Counted from the stretch's first letter, positions 43,355-55,112 are shown. The stretch is DNA of 64,000 nt from Halobaculum roseum (GCF_019880245.1 NZ_CP082286.1:1196521-1260520), one strand, 5' to 3'. The notes: generated by a model from the letters alone, not told the origin. Numbers and translations are program-made.

Positions 43355-43690
43355 ATGACCGACATTTCCGCCGTCGTCGCCGGCCCCGACGCCGAGAACC
43401 TGGCCGAGGAACTCGAATCCCACGACGTTGCCGTCTCGCGCATCGACGGCGCCGTCACCGGCGGCACCCTCGAGGACGCCGGCATCGACGACGCGGCGCT
43501 GTTCGTCCTCACCGACCTCTCGGAGGCGACGGGCATCGCCGTCGCGAAGGAGCGCAACCCCGACGTGCGCGCGGTCGTCTACGCGACCGAGTCGCTGCCG
43601 GAGTTCGCGAGGGGACAGACCGATCTGGCGGTCGACCCGGAGCTGCTCTCGGCGTCGGTGGTCGCCGACGAACTCGTCGCCGGCGCGTGA
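43355..43690 (+). CDS. Small Rossmann-like protein, DUF7126-like
   Basis: A 111-residue acidic protein resembling a truncated TrkA-N domain: MTDISAVVAGPDAENLAEEL, then GIDDAALFVLTDLSEATGIA and VRAVVYATESLPEFARGQTD. The classic GxGxxG is degenerate (AGPDAE), so NAD binding is doubtful. I recall the family as DUF7126. It follows guaAb after 97 bases, so it may be a separate unit. The function is unknown. Confidence 0.75.
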   Translation: MTDISAVVAGPDAENLAEELESHDVAVSRIDGAVTGGTLEDAGIDDAALFVLTDLSEATGIAVAKERNPDVRAVVYATESLPEFARGQTDLAVDPELLSASVVADELVAGA

Positions 43691-43917
43691 GCCGCGCCCC
43701 CGGTCGCGCGTCCCGGCCGGCCGTTCTCGATCGGCGATCGATCCGCGCCTGAGCCATCGCATCACCGAGCCTCCGGCTCGCCCCGCGCCGCCCCGGCCGG
43801 CCGTCGGTGGTCCGACGGTTAATCGGACTTAATTCGGGTTCACAGCGCTTCAAAACCCGGAACTCGAGTTCGTCGTTTACCCCCTTCTTTAGGTCGGGAC
43901 GACAGGCGACAGTCGTG

Positions 43918-44787
43918 ATGAACGCGACGAAGCTGCTCGCGGTCGCCCTGGCGACGCTCCTCGTGAGCGCCGGCGTGGGCGCGGCCGCGACGAGTACCGG
44001 AACAGGGGCGACGATCGCCGCGACCGACGCGTCCGTCGACGAGTACGAGGCCGACGCCTCCTACGAGAACGGGACGGCCACGCTCACCGTGACCGCCAAC
44101 GGAAGCGGCGTCGAGGGACTGTCCGTCGTTCGTGACAACGAGTCGCTCGGCACGACCGACGACGACGGCTCGGTCGCGTTCGACGTGAACGACTCCGAGA
44201 CCGAATCCGTCGAGCTCGACGTGACCGGCGAGAACGTCTCCGGCACCGTCGTGCTCGCGTTCGAGAACGGCTCGGTGACCGTCGAGGAGGCCGAGTTCGA
44301 GTCCGAGATCGACGACGAGGAGGCGAACGAAACCGACGAGAACGAGACCGACCGCCGCGGTCCCGCGATCGGCCTGCCCGAGGACGCCTCGGACAACGCG
44401 AAGAACGTGCTCTCGGCCATCAACGCGTACCTGAGCGGCGAGTCGAACGCCAGCACGCTCGGCGAGGCCGTCAGCTCGGTCGCCGGGAACGGCCCCGACG
44501 GCGAGCGCGGCCCGCCCGCCGATGTGGGTCCCGACAGCGACGACGAGAACGAGACCGACGACGACGACCGCCGCGGTCCCCCCGAGGACGTCGGTCCCAA
44601 CGGCGATGACGAGAACGAGACCGACGACGACGACCGCCGCGGTCCCCCCGAGGACGTCGGTCCCAACGGCGATGACGACGAGGATGACGAGGACGACGAC
44701 GAGGATGACGACGACGAGGACGAGGATGACGACGACGAGGACGACGCCCGCGGTAACAACGGCAACGGGAACGGAAACGGTCGATAA
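43918..44787 (+). CDS. Secreted acidic repeat protein
   Basis: An exported protein of 289 residues. After a signal peptide (about 1-24: MNATKLLAVALATLLVSAGV) comes a beta-rich Ig-like domain (about 40-130). A short helical domain (about 150-200) and an extremely acidic C-terminus with two exact 22-residue repeats (RRGPPEDVGPNGDDENETDD core) follow, then Asp/Glu runs. Sequons NET suggest N-glycosylation. No anchor is seen. The ATG at 43918 is chosen over an in-frame 43807 because only from here is there a signal peptide. The function is unknown; cation binding at the tail is plausible. Confidence 0.78.
   Translation: MNATKLLAVALATLLVSAGVGAAATSTGTGATIAATDASVDEYEADASYENGTATLTVTANGSGVEGLSVVRDNESLGTTDDDGSVAFDVNDSETESVELDVTGENVSGTVVLAFENGSVTVEEAEFESEIDDEEANETDENETDRRGPAIGLPEDASDNAKNVLSAINAYLSGESNASTLGEAVSSVAGNGPDGERGPPADVGPDSDDENETDDDDRRGPPEDVGPNGDDENETDDDDRRGPPEDVGPNGDDDEDDEDDDEDDDDEDEDDDDEDDARGNNGNGNGNGR
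44542..44673. repeat. Perfect 66-base tandem duplication
   Basis: Two identical 66-base units (44542-44607 and 44608-44673) inside the secreted protein, with a degenerate older copy before and an acidic run after. Confidence 0.9.
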
Positions 44788-45138
44788 CCGGTAACGACCG
44801 GTCACGCCGGACGCACGCACCGACCGCGCGGACACGTTCCTTCGGGGACCAACCGCCGCGCGGTCGCGACCGAACGCCGGCCCACGCGCCGGCACACCAC
44901 ACTGACACACGCGACTGGGGGTCCCCGTACCCCCGGACCTGGGGTGAGAGAGGCACGACGGGACGGCCGACGACCGGGGGCGATTCCACCGGGTCGACCG
45001 CGGTCGGATCGCCGATGGACGGCGGCGCCGCGCCGCCACCGAACGGGACGGTTCTCTCGAGCGCGGCGTCGCCCGCGGAAGCGATCTCCCGGCAGCACGC
45101 GCCGGGTCGCTTTTACTGCTCGACGGCGACCCGTTCCC
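44788..45138. other. 351-base gap with the cupin promoter
   Basis: Contains a GGGGGTCCCC...GGGG palindrome (about 44919-44945) that may end the secreted-protein transcript, and a TATA box (CTTTTACT, 45110-45117) about 22-29 bases before the cupin ATG. No gene seen. Confidence 0.5.
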
Positions 45139-45474
45139 ATGGCACTCGAACTCCTCGCGGACGCGCTGGAGGACCTCGATCCCGACGAGGGCGAGGTCGA
45201 CACCGCCGAACTCGTCGTCACCGACGACGTGCTCGTGAAGCTGTTCGCGCTCGGCCCCGACGCCGAACTCGACGCCCACGAACACGCCGACAGCACGAAC
45301 GTCTTCCACGTGCTCGACGGCGAGGTGACCGTCGTCCGCGACGACGAGACGGAGGCGGTGGCGGCGCCGGGCGTGGTTCTCCACGAGCGCGGCGACGTGC
45401 ACGGCGCGCGAAACGAGACGGATGATGTGGTCGCCTTCACCGCGAGCCTCTGTCCGCTGCCGGGAAGCGGCTGA
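45139..45474 (+). CDS. Cupin-domain protein
   Basis: A single-domain cupin of 111 residues. The metal-ligand signature is visible in AELDAHEHADSTNVFHVLDG and ending in VLHERGDVHGARN. The histidines and glutamate fit a mononuclear metal site. The substrate is unknown. The start is set by the TATA box; the frame upstream from 44944 is an unlikely arginine-rich extension. Confidence 0.87.
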   Translation: MALELLADALEDLDPDEGEVDTAELVVTDDVLVKLFALGPDAELDAHEHADSTNVFHVLDGEVTVVRDDETEAVAAPGVVLHERGDVHGARNETDDVVAFTASLCPLPGSG

Positions 45475-45565
45475 GGCGACCGCGCCGAAAGGACTGCGCC
45501 GGACGGACGGCGCCGTCGCTACGCTGACGGAGCGAACGGCGAGAACGGAGAAGTCGGAAGCGACG

Positions 45566-45940
45566 TTACTCGATGAGGACGGCGTTGACCTGGCCCGTCT
45601 GGCCGGGTCGGGAGGTGACGCGTGCCTCGCCCTCGCTGGTGGCGATGACGGCGCCCTTCGTGATGATGTTCCGGCGGACGTAGTTCACGTTCGAGGGGTT
45701 CTCCTCGACGCCCTCGATCTCGGCCTCGACGGTCTCCTCGCCGGTGGCGACCTGCGCGACGTTCGTCGAGAGCGCGCGGGTCTTCTCCTCGGTGCCGCGC
45801 GAGTCGATGACGCGGAACCGGGGCTCGCCGACGGTCGTCTCGGCGGGCTCGCGGCCGAGCTCGTGTCGCTTCTTGTTGCTGGAGGGTCGTCGAAGGCCGC
45901 CGGTCCGCTTGCGCTTCCTGCGTCCGCTCTGGTCTTTCAT
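45566..45940 (-). CDS. rps8e: 30S ribosomal protein S8e
   Basis: Ribosomal small-subunit protein of 124 residues, specific to archaea and eukaryotes. The basic N-terminus MKDQSGRRKRKRTGGLRRP and the middle and end GEPRFRVIDSRGTEEKTRAL, NPSNVNYVRRNIITKGAVI and TSRPGQTGQVNAVL are diagnostic. A TATA-like TTCAAGTAG lies 22-30 bases upstream. It stands alone, next to radB on the same strand. Confidence 0.96.
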   Translation of the reverse strand: MKDQSGRRKRKRTGGLRRPSSNKKRHELGREPAETTVGEPRFRVIDSRGTEEKTRALSTNVAQVATGEETVEAEIEGVEENPSNVNYVRRNIITKGAVIATSEGEARVTSRPGQTGQVNAVLIE

Positions 45941-45994
45941 AGCGGGTAAAACCCCGTGCGGCTACTTGAATCGCTCGAATCGGATCTCGCCCTC

Positions 45995-46687
45995 TTACCG
46001 CTCGTCGGCGTCCTCGACGCCGGCGTCGGTGATCCGGAACCGGGCGGACTCGCCGGCGGCCTGCGAACGGTGTTTCTCCAGCGTCGCCCGTCGGTTGCCG
46101 CCGCGGAACCGCTCCAATCGGAGGATCACGCCCGTCCAGTGCTCCAGGGTGTTGCCGCCGAGCGGGCGGTCGCGGTCGGCGTCGGGGTCGGTGAACACCT
46201 GGTTGGTGATCACGACCGCCAGATCGTGTTTGCGCGACAGCGACAGCAGGTGGGTGACGTGGCGCGCGACCTCGCGCACGGACTCGCCGCCGCGGGAGTC
46301 CTCGGTGCGCTCCAGCCGGTAGAAGCCGGTCGCCGAGTCGAGGACGATCAGGTCGACGCCGTCCGCCAGCTCGGAGGCGTCCTTCACCGCCTCCCCCTGC
46401 TCGGCGAAGCTCATCGCCTCGCTCACGACGAGCCGGCCGGCGACCTGCTCGACCGGCTCGTCGGAGCGCGCCTCCGCGATGTCGCGAAAGCGGGTCATCG
46501 AGAGGTCCTCGGTGTCGATGTAGAGGACCGAGCCGCCGTCGGCGGCGACCTCGACGGCCGCCGTCAGCGCGAGGTTCGTCTTCCCCGACGCCGGCGGGCC
46601 GTACAGCTGGGTGACGACGCCGCGCTCGATGCCGCCCCCGAGGAGGTCGTCGACGGCGTCACTGCCGGTCGTGAGGAACTCGGACAC
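45995..46687 (-). CDS. radB: DNA repair and recombination protein RadB
   Basis: RecA/RadA paralogue of 230 residues, a recombination mediator in Euryarchaeota. Walker A is YGPPASGKTNLAL (GPPASGKT at 30-37) and Walker B is VDLIVLDSATGFYRLE. The N-terminal HhH domain of RadA is missing, as expected for RadB. The GTG start at 46687 is supported by AGGTTTTTGC on the minus strand (46711-46720), a TATA-like patch at the right distance. Confidence 0.93.
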   Translation of the reverse strand: MSEFLTTGSDAVDDLLGGGIERGVVTQLYGPPASGKTNLALTAAVEVAADGGSVLYIDTEDLSMTRFRDIAEARSDEPVEQVAGRLVVSEAMSFAEQGEAVKDASELADGVDLIVLDSATGFYRLERTEDSRGGESVREVARHVTHLLSLSRKHDLAVVITNQVFTDPDADRDRPLGGNTLEHWTGVILRLERFRGGNRRATLEKHRSQAAGESARFRITDAGVEDADER

Positions 46688-46710
46688 GGGCGGTGGTGGG
46701 TCGGCACCAC

Positions 46711-46719
46711 GCAAAAACC
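46711..46719 (-). promoter_or_regulatory. TATA-like element of radB
   Basis: The minus strand reads GGTTTTTGC 24-32 bases before the GTG start of radB, giving a leaderless transcript. Confidence 0.5.
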
Positions 46720-46803
46720 TCCCGAGTGCGGGGCGAGCGACGGCGGGCCCCGCCCGGGCGAAGTGGCCGCGCTCGATCGTCGCCGCTTGCGGGACCGCCG
46801 CGC

Positions 46804-49215
<2,412 letters not shown>

Positions 49216-49332
49216 CTTATTTCGACCTTCTCCATCCCACGCTTAACAGTAGCCCCGCAGGTATCACAGCGGAGAATCAGTGACGGCGGCCGGCGTCACC
49301 GTCAAGCCGACGAGCGCCGTACGTGTGGGCGA

Positions 49333-50073
49333 GTGATCGTAGTCGTCACCGACGATTTCGCCCTGTATCACGCCGCGGTCGCCGAGCTGCGCGAGCGCGG
49401 CGCGACGTTCACCACCCGCGAGCCCGGCGTCGAACTCCCCGAGCGCGCGGCGGTCGTCATCTCCGCACCCGACGACGACCTCGACCTCCCCGACGAGTCC
49501 GTCGAGCACGTCACCACAACCGCCGACCGGGTCCGCGACGGTGTCGAGGAGGCGCTCGGCGGGCTCCGCGGGACCGAGGGCCGGACGGTGGTCGGCGTCG
49601 ACCCGGGCGAGCAGCCGGGGATCGCCGTGATCTCGGGCGACACGGTGGTCGCCGCCTACCACGTCCCGTTGGGCGAGGCCGTCGACACCGTGCTCGCGGC
49701 GGTGGACGACGAGCCGGACGCGCTGGTGCGCGTGGGCGACGGGGACCGCCTTCGGAGCGCACGGGTCGTGAACGGACTGGAGGAGGTCTCCGTCGAGCTC
49801 GTCGACGAGTCGGGGACGACGCCGACGCTCGGCCGCGGCGCCGGCGGGAAGGGGATGGCCGACGTGCTCGCGGCCGTCAACATCGCCCGCATGGAGGGGG
49901 AGCCGGTGGAGACCCGCGCGGTCGAGCCGACCGCCGGCGAGATCCAACGGATCAAAAACGAGTCGCGCGACCGGTCGAGCGGCGATCTCACCGTGAGCGA
50001 GGAACTCGCCCGCGAGGTCGCCCTCGGCGAGCTGACGATCGCGGAGGCCATAGACGAACAACGCGACGGCTGA
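49333..50073 (+). CDS. Conserved archaeal protein with RuvC/RNase H-like fold
   Basis: A 246-residue protein with a GTG start (VIVVVTDDFALYHAAVAEL). Residues 84-101 (RTVVGVDPGEQPGIAVIS) match the first strand of the RuvC/YqgF nuclease superfamily, with D90 as a possible metal ligand. Later strands DALVRVGDGDRLRSAR and VELVDESGTT, and an end (TPTLGRGAGGKGMADVLAAV) with a further acidic residue, could complete a site. The remainder is helical. Nuclease activity is not demonstrated. It is transcribed away from the chemotaxis transducer. Confidence 0.65.
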   Translation: MIVVVTDDFALYHAAVAELRERGATFTTREPGVELPERAAVVISAPDDDLDLPDESVEHVTTTADRVRDGVEEALGGLRGTEGRTVVGVDPGEQPGIAVISGDTVVAAYHVPLGEAVDTVLAAVDDEPDALVRVGDGDRLRSARVVNGLEEVSVELVDESGTTPTLGRGAGGKGMADVLAAVNIARMEGEPVETRAVEPTAGEIQRIKNESRDRSSGDLTVSEELAREVALGELTIAEAIDEQRDG

Positions 50074-50130
50074 CCGTCGCCGGACGGCGTGTCGGCCAAC
50101 CCTCGCCGACGGACGGCGACGGAACGCGGC

Positions 50131-50298
50131 TTAGTCCCGACCCACGAACACGGTCTTCACCCGCGCGCCACACTTCGGACAGCACAGCGTCTGCCACGCG
50201 TCGGCGTCGAGGCCGCCCATCGTCTCGGTTCGGGTCGCCTCGGCCGACGTGAACTCGGCACCGCAGTTGTCGCAGGTGTAGTCCGCTCCGTCGGTCAT
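50131..50298 (-). CDS. Small zinc-ribbon protein coupled to larC
   Basis: A 55-residue protein with CDNCG (C9, C12) and CCPKCG (C39/C40, C43), a single zinc ribbon. Its ATG overlaps the larC stop (ATGA), so the two are translationally coupled. A role as adaptor or metal-handling partner of LarC is possible; no direct evidence. The ribbon ends RVKTVFVGRD. Confidence 0.8.
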   Translation of the reverse strand: MTDGADYTCDNCGAEFTSAEATRTETMGGLDADAWQTLCCPKCGARVKTVFVGRD

Positions 50299-51755
50299 CG
50301 GTCGTCGGCAGTCGGCTCCGCAAGGCGCTCGCGAACGATCGCCTCCGCGCGGCGGAGCACCTCCCGAACCGGGACGCCCGCCTCGCGCGCGGCCGCCGCG
50401 GCGTCGTCGTACTCGGCGCTCACGTCGTACACGTCGCCGTCGGCGTCGCTGGCGACCTTCACCGGGATCTCGTGGGGGTCGCCGTCCTCCGCAAGCGCGA
50501 GTTCGACGGTCTCGAAGCGACGCTCGGCGATCCAGCGGTGGCTCGCGCCGCCCTCGCGAACGCCGAGCGTGCCGGTCTCCTCGGCGAGCCGGCGGGCGAC
50601 GCGGTCGGCGTCCTCGGGCCGGCAGATCACCTTCACGAGGTGGCCCGGACGCGACTTCTTCATCGTCGCCGGGAGGATCGACACGTCGCGGGCGCCCGCG
50701 TCGGCGAGGGTGTCCTGGAGGCCGCCGAGCACCTCCGGGGCCGCGTCGTCGAGGTTCGTCTCCAGCACGGCCACGTCGTCGCGGACGAGTTCGCCGCGCT
50801 CGGCCTCGCCGACGACCGCCCGGAGCACGTTCGGGCGGTCCGGGAACGTCCAGCCGCCGGCGCCGTAGCCCGACTCCTCGACCCGAAGCGAGGGGAGTCG
50901 CTCGACGCCCTCCGCGTGGTGGGCGAGGATCGCCGCGCCCGTCGGCGTGAGCAACTCGGCGTCGACGGGGCCGCCGCGCAGCGACCAGTCGGCGCGCTCG
51001 GCGATCTCGACGACCGCGGGCACCGGAACCGGGTAGACGCCGTGGCTGAAGTCGACCTCGCCGTCGCCCGTCGCGAGCGGCGTCGTCACCACGCGGTCCG
51101 GGTCGAGGTCGTCGAACAGCAGGCACGCGCCGACCACGTCCGCGATCGCGTCGTCGGCGCCGACCTCGTGGAAGTGCGTTCCCTCCAGGTCCGTGCCGTG
51201 GACCGAGGACTCCGCCTCGCCGAGGATCTCGAACGTCGCGAGCGCGTCCGCCCGGACCGACTCCGGGAGGTCCATCCCCTCGACGACCTCGACGACCTCG
51301 GCGTACGTGCGCTGGGGCCCCTGGCCCTCCGCGTTGTGGTCGTGATCATGGTCGTGGCTGTAGTCGTGGTTGTGATCGTGGTCGTGGCTGTAGTCGTGGT
51401 TGTGATCGTGGTCGTGGCTGTGCTCGTGGTCGTGGCTGTGCTCGTGGTCGTGGTTGTGCTCGTGACCGTGATCGCCGTCGTGACTGTGACCGTGGCTGTG
51501 GTCGGAATCGTCGCCGTGGGCGGGATCGTGATCCGGATCGTCGCCGTGGGCGGGCTCGTCGTCGCTACCGAGGTGTCGCACCCGAGCGCGGGTGCTCGCG
51601 ATGCCGTTCCGCTCGGTCGGTTCGAACTCGTAGCGCACCGGGAGGGCGTCCTCCACGGGGGCGAGCACGTCGGGGTCGGCGCCGGCGGCGACGAGCGCGC
51701 CGAGGACCATGTCGCCGGCGGCGCCCATCCGGCCGTCGAAGGCGATCGTTCGCAT
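50295..51755 (-). CDS. larC: LarC-like nickel-pincer cofactor protein with long His-rich loop
   Basis: A 486-residue member of the LarC (DUF111) family, which inserts nickel into the pyridinium pincer cofactor of lactate racemase-type enzymes. The N-terminal MRTIAFDGRMGAAGDMVLGA and later TPTGAAILAHHAEG, ETNLDDAAPEVLG and RPGHLVKVICRPEDADRVA are characteristic. Residues about 70-140 are a His/Asp/Glu-rich tract (HDHEHSHDHEHSHDHDHNHD type), fit for nickel storage or binding. Bacterial larC is often split by a frameshift; this one is a single open frame. No larA, larB or larE is in the window, and a zinc ribbon is coupled behind it. Confidence 0.88.
   Translation of the reverse strand: MRTIAFDGRMGAAGDMVLGALVAAGADPDVLAPVEDALPVRYEFEPTERNGIASTRARVRHLGSDDEPAHGDDPDHDPAHGDDSDHSHGHSHDGDHGHEHNHDHEHSHDHEHSHDHDHNHDYSHDHDHNHDYSHDHDHDHNAEGQGPQRTYAEVVEVVEGMDLPESVRADALATFEILGEAESSVHGTDLEGTHFHEVGADDAIADVVGACLLFDDLDPDRVVTTPLATGDGEVDFSHGVYPVPVPAVVEIAERADWSLRGGPVDAELLTPTGAAILAHHAEGVERLPSLRVEESGYGAGGWTFPDRPNVLRAVVGEAERGELVRDDVAVLETNLDDAAPEVLGGLQDTLADAGARDVSILPATMKKSRPGHLVKVICRPEDADRVARRLAEETGTLGVREGGASHRWIAERRFETVELALAEDGDPHEIPVKVASDADGDVYDVSAEYDDAAAAAREAGVPVREVLRRAEAIVRERLAEPTADDR
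51351..51464. repeat. Tandem repeats encoding the His-rich loop of larC
   Basis: A 30-base unit occurs twice perfectly (51351-51380, 51381-51410), followed by 18-base units (51411-51428, 51429-51446 identical; 51447-51464 near-identical). All keep the frame. Confidence 0.9.
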
Positions 51756-51994
51756 GGTCGTCCGATCGCCCCGGGTCGTGAAGTCGCTACCGCCACGGCG
51801 CCGCAGGCGCCGCAGGGGCCGCGGTCGTCGGGCCGACCGGATCCCGACTCGGTCGCCGTCGGCGGTGGTGTTTTCAGTCCGGGCCCCGTATCGTGCGAGT
51901 GATTAGCACGTCTTGCGTCCCCGCCGCCGACCCGGGATTTCCACGTTCCGGCGCCACGGCGCGCAACGGAGGGCTTAACAGCCGTCCGGACGGA

Positions 51995-52003
51995 CGTATT
52001 TCG
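51995..52003 (+). promoter_or_regulatory. TATA-like element of cdc48
   Basis: CGTATTTCG lies 24-32 bases before the ATG at 52027. A second AT patch GGCTTAAC (51972-51979) is further upstream. Which is used cannot be decided here. Confidence 0.4.
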
Positions 52004-52026
52004 AACGAACACCAGTCAACCCCATC

Positions 52027-54252
52027 ATGAATGAAGTCCAACTCGAAGTCGCGAAGGCGTACCCGAACGACTCCGGCCGGGGGATCGCCCGCCTCGACCC
52101 GGACACCCTGCTGCACCTGAAGCTCTCTCCGGGCGACATCATCGAGATCGAGGGGGCGGAAACCACCGCCGCGAAGGTGTGGCGCGCCGACCGGCAGGAC
52201 TGGAACACGGACACCGTCCGCATCGACGGGTTCACGCGCCAGAACGCCGACGTCGGTATCGGCGAACGCGTCACGATCCGCAAGGCCGAGGCCAAGAAGG
52301 CGGAGAAACTGACGCTCGCGCCGCCCGAGGAGGCGTCGGTGCAGTTCGGTTCCGACGCCGCCGGCATGGTGAAACGCCAGATCCTCAAGCGCCCGGTCGT
52401 CGAGCGCGACATCGTCCCCGTGATGTCGAGCACGAACCACCCGTTCATGCGCTCGCCGGGGCAGGCGATCCCGCTCATCGCCGTCGACACCGAGCCCGAA
52501 GGCGTCTGTCTCATCACCGAGGACACCGAGGTCGAACTCCGCGAGGAGCCCATCTCCGGGTTCGAGAAGACCGGCGGCGGGATCACCTACGAGGACATCG
52601 GCGGGCTCCAACAGGAGATCCAGCGCGTCCGCGAGATGGTCGAGCTGCCGATGAAGCATCCCCAGATCTTCAAGAAGCTGGGGATCGAGCCCCCGCAGGG
52701 CGTCCTGCTTCACGGCCCGCCCGGCACCGGGAAGACCCTGCTCGCGAAGGCCGTCGCCAACGAGACGAGCGCGTCGTTCTTCTCGATCGCCGGTCCCGAG
52801 ATCATCTCGAAGTACTACGGCGAGTCCGAGCAACAGCTCCGCGAGATCTTCGAGGACGCGAAAGACGAGTCGCCCTCGATCATCTTCATCGACGAGCTGG
52901 ACTCGATCGCGCCGAAGCGCGAGGACGTGACCGGCGAGGTCGAGCGCCGCGTCGTCGCCCAGCTCCTCACGATGATGGACGGGCTGGAGACGCGCGGACA
53001 GGTGATCGTCATCGCGGCGACCAACCGCGTCGACTCCGTCGACCCCGCGCTCCGGCGGCCGGGTCGCTTCGACCGCGAGATCGAGATCGGCGTCCCGGAC
53101 GAGGTCGGCCGCAAGGAGATCCTCCAGATCCACACCCGCGGCATGCCGCTGTCGGACGACGTCGGCCTCGACCGGCTGGCCGACGAGACCCACGGGTTCG
53201 TCGGCGCCGACATCGAGAGCCTCACGAAGGAGGCGGCGATGAAGGCGCTGCGGCGCTACCTCCCGGAGATCGACCTCGACGAGGAGGACATCCCGCCGAG
53301 CCTCATCGACCGGATGATCGTCAAGCGCGACGACTTCCAGGGCGCGCTCGCCGAGGTGGAGCCCTCGGCGATGCGGGAGGTGCTCGTCGAACTCCCGAAG
53401 GTCACCTGGGAGGATGTCGGCGGCCTCGACGACGCCCAACAGCAGGTGAAGGAGGCCGTCGAGTGGCCGCTCCGGACGCCCGAGAAGTTCGAGCGAATGG
53501 GCATCGAGGCGCCCAAGGGCGTGCTGCTGTACGGCCCGCCCGGCACCGGCAAGACGCTGATGGCGAAGGCCGTCGCCAACGAGACGAACGCGAACTTCAT
53601 CTCGGTGCGCGGCCCGCAGCTGCTGAGCAAATGGGTCGGCGAGTCCGAGAAGGCGATCCGCCAGACGTTCCGGAAGGCGCGGCAGGTGGCCCCGACGGTC
53701 ATCTTCTTCGACGAGCTCGACAGCCTCGCGCCCAGCCGCGGACAGGAGATGGGGAACAACGTCTCCGAGCGCGTCGTCAACCAGCTCCTGACCGAGCTCG
53801 ACGGGCTGGAGGAGATGGAGAACGTCATGGTCATCGGCGCGACGAACCGCCCGGACATGATCGATCCGGCGCTCATCCGCTCGGGGCGGTTCGACCGGCT
53901 CGTGATGATCGGCCAGCCCGACGAGGAGGGGCGCGAGCAGATCCTCAAGATCCACACCGACGACACGCCCCTCGCGACAGACGTGAGCCTCCGGGAGCTC
54001 GCCGAGCGCACCGACGGCTACGTCGGCTCCGACCTCGAGTCGATCGCCCGCGAGGCCGCCATCCAGGCGCTTCGCGAGGACGACGACGCCGAGGACGTGC
54101 ACATGCGCCACTTCGAGCAGGCGATGGAGGCGGTCCGGCCGACCATCTCCGAGGAGATCATGAGCTACTACGCGGACATCGAGGAGCAGTTCAAGGGCGG
54201 CGGCACCGACAGCCTCCGCGCCGACCGCGGCGGGCGGATCGGCTTCCAATGA
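52027..54252 (+). CDS. cdc48: CDC48/VCP-type double AAA+ ATPase
   Basis: Hexameric protein-unfolding ATPase of 741 residues, archaeal homologue of p97/VAT. The N-domain (about 1-185) is a double-psi barrel. D1 carries Walker A at 230-237 (GPPGTGKT) and [12 protein letters not shown]2 carries Walker A at 503-510 and [11 protein letters not shown]. Both have arginine-finger sequences ([17 protein letters not shown] and [17 protein letters not shown]). The C-terminus IGFQ ends abruptly, without a long HbYX tail. It feeds proteasomal and other degradation. The stop is followed by an oligo-T patch and a hairpin. Confidence 0.97.
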   Translation: MNEVQLEVAKAYPNDSGRGIARLDPDTLLHLKLSPGDIIEIEGAETTAAKVWRADRQDWNTDTVRIDGFTRQNADVGIGERVTIRKAEAKKAEKLTLAPPEEASVQFGSDAAGMVKRQILKRPVVERDIVPVMSSTNHPFMRSPGQAIPLIAVDTEPEGVCLITEDTEVELREEPISGFEKTGGGITYEDIGGLQQEIQRVREMVELPMKHPQIFKKLGIEPPQGVLLHGPPGTGKTLLAKAVANETSASFFSIAGPEIISKYYGESEQQLREIFEDAKDESPSIIFIDELDSIAPKREDVTGEVERRVVAQLLTMMDGLETRGQVIVIAATNRVDSVDPALRRPGRFDREIEIGVPDEVGRKEILQIHTRGMPLSDDVGLDRLADETHGFVGADIESLTKEAAMKALRRYLPEIDLDEEDIPPSLIDRMIVKRDDFQGALAEVEPSAMREVLVELPKVTWEDVGGLDDAQQQVKEAVEWPLRTPEKFERMGIEAPKGVLLYGPPGTGKTLMAKAVANETNANFISVRGPQLLSKWVGESEKAIRQTFRKARQVAPTVIFFDELDSLAPSRGQEMGNNVSERVVNQLLTELDGLEEMENVMVIGATNRPDMIDPALIRSGRFDRLVMIGQPDEEGREQILKIHTDDTPLATDVSLRELAERTDGYVGSDLESIAREAAIQALREDDDAEDVHMRHFEQAMEAVRPTISEEIMSYYADIEEQFKGGGTDSLRADRGGRIGFQ

Positions 54253-54261
54253 ACCTCTTTT
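54250..54261 (+). repeat. Left outer inverted repeat (TGAACCTCTTTT)
   Basis: The cdc48 stop codon and following oligo-T, TGAACCTCTTTT, is repeated as a reverse complement at 56666-56677, where it is the stop of phoU. It is likely terminator-like at both ends. Confidence 0.6.
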
Positions 54262-54410
54262 AACGGGGGCCTCGCGCGCCTTCGGCGCGCTCGACCCCCG
54301 TCAAAACCCGTTCATGTCGTCGGATTCCGCAGGAATCCGACTGCTGACGGGAAATCTTCGATTTCCCGTAATGCCAAAACTGCCGCTCGCTCGGCCTTCG
54401 GCCTCGCTCG
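54262..54410. repeat. Cluster of perfect palindromes at the left edge of island 2
   Basis: Successive hairpins include GCGCGCCTTCGGCGCGC (54273-54289), a 9-bp stem at 54320-54340 and a 10-bp stem at 54347-54369, then a GGCCTTCGGCC-type palindrome. No coding potential is seen. Confidence 0.7.
54303..54316 (+). repeat. Left inner inverted repeat of island 2
   Basis: AAAACCCGTTCATG is present again as a reverse complement at 56544-56557. Together they bound the 2.2-kb island. Confidence 0.7.
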
Positions 54411-54613
54411 CGGAACAATCGCTAGTGCGAACCGCAACCGCAGACGGTTATCTATCTGTGTGCCTGAGAGTAGTGGTAGATCAATATTTCAGTCATTTCC
54501 GGGTGAAATATCTGCTTAATGGGGGCTGCTTATTGCTCATGCGGACGGACGACAGGTTCTTCTTTCAACTGACAGCGCACAAAACATATACACATTCGAG
54601 ATGACGAGTTGGT
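54411..54613. other. Remainder of the gap before the lipoprotein gene
   Basis: AT-richer than the flanks; includes a likely promoter patch ACATATAC (about 54585-54593) about 20-30 bases before the GTG at 54614. No gene is supported. Confidence 0.45.
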
Positions 54614-55102
54614 GTGAAGCGCCGCACTGTGCTGCACGCGGCGGCAGCTGGTGTTGTCACGATGAGTGGCTGTGCAGCCATGGGATCGCACCCACCGGAG
54701 AGCACGAACGATCTAGAGCGGTTCGACCCGACAACTAGGGACGACCGAGGGGATGTCGATAATCCAGTCGTCGAACAGAATGGCGACTACGAACCCCATC
54801 ATGTGTCGGTCTGGAATGCCACCGACGAGCCTCGGCAAATCAGCCTCGAAATCACCGACCGGTCGAACCAGCGCGGGTTGTTCGAAATGACCGAGACAGT
54901 CCCGGTGGATGTCGCCTTGAAGGTGACACTTCCCGATCGCTCAACGTACACCATCGAACTCCGAGTACCCGTTCTTGACGCCCAACAGACGTTGCGAGTA
55001 CCGTCACAGCGATTCGATTGCAACGAATCAACCACCCAAATTGGAGTCTTTTCGAGCGGTGAGATTCGCTCGACGATTCTCACAACTTCGCTCCGGTGCT
55101 AA
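54614..55102 (+). CDS. Tat-type lipoprotein of unknown function
   Basis: An exported 162-residue protein from a GTG start. The N-terminus MKRRTVLHAAAAGVVTMSGC has a twin-arginine-like pair and lipobox ending in C20. The mature part is a small beta-sandwich candidate (HHVSVWNATDEPRQISLEI, then YTIELRVPVLDAQQTLRVPS) with two cysteines near the end. Its DNA is poorer in GC than neighbours, in keeping with an acquired island. No family was recognised. Confidence 0.65.
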   Translation: MKRRTVLHAAAAGVVTMSGCAAMGSHPPESTNDLERFDPTTRDDRGDVDNPVVEQNGDYEPHHVSVWNATDEPRQISLEITDRSNQRGLFEMTETVPVDVALKVTLPDRSTYTIELRVPVLDAQQTLRVPSQRFDCNESTTQIGVFSSGEIRSTILTTSLRC

Positions 55103-55112
55103 CTGTACAGAC

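Noticed and set aside
51351..51464. CRISPR-like regular repeats
   Set aside because: They lie in frame inside larC, encode His/Asp, and have no spacers.
54314..54604. Open frame of 96 residues in the left palindrome cluster
   Set aside because: It is made by palindromic DNA and lacks a coherent fold or promoter.
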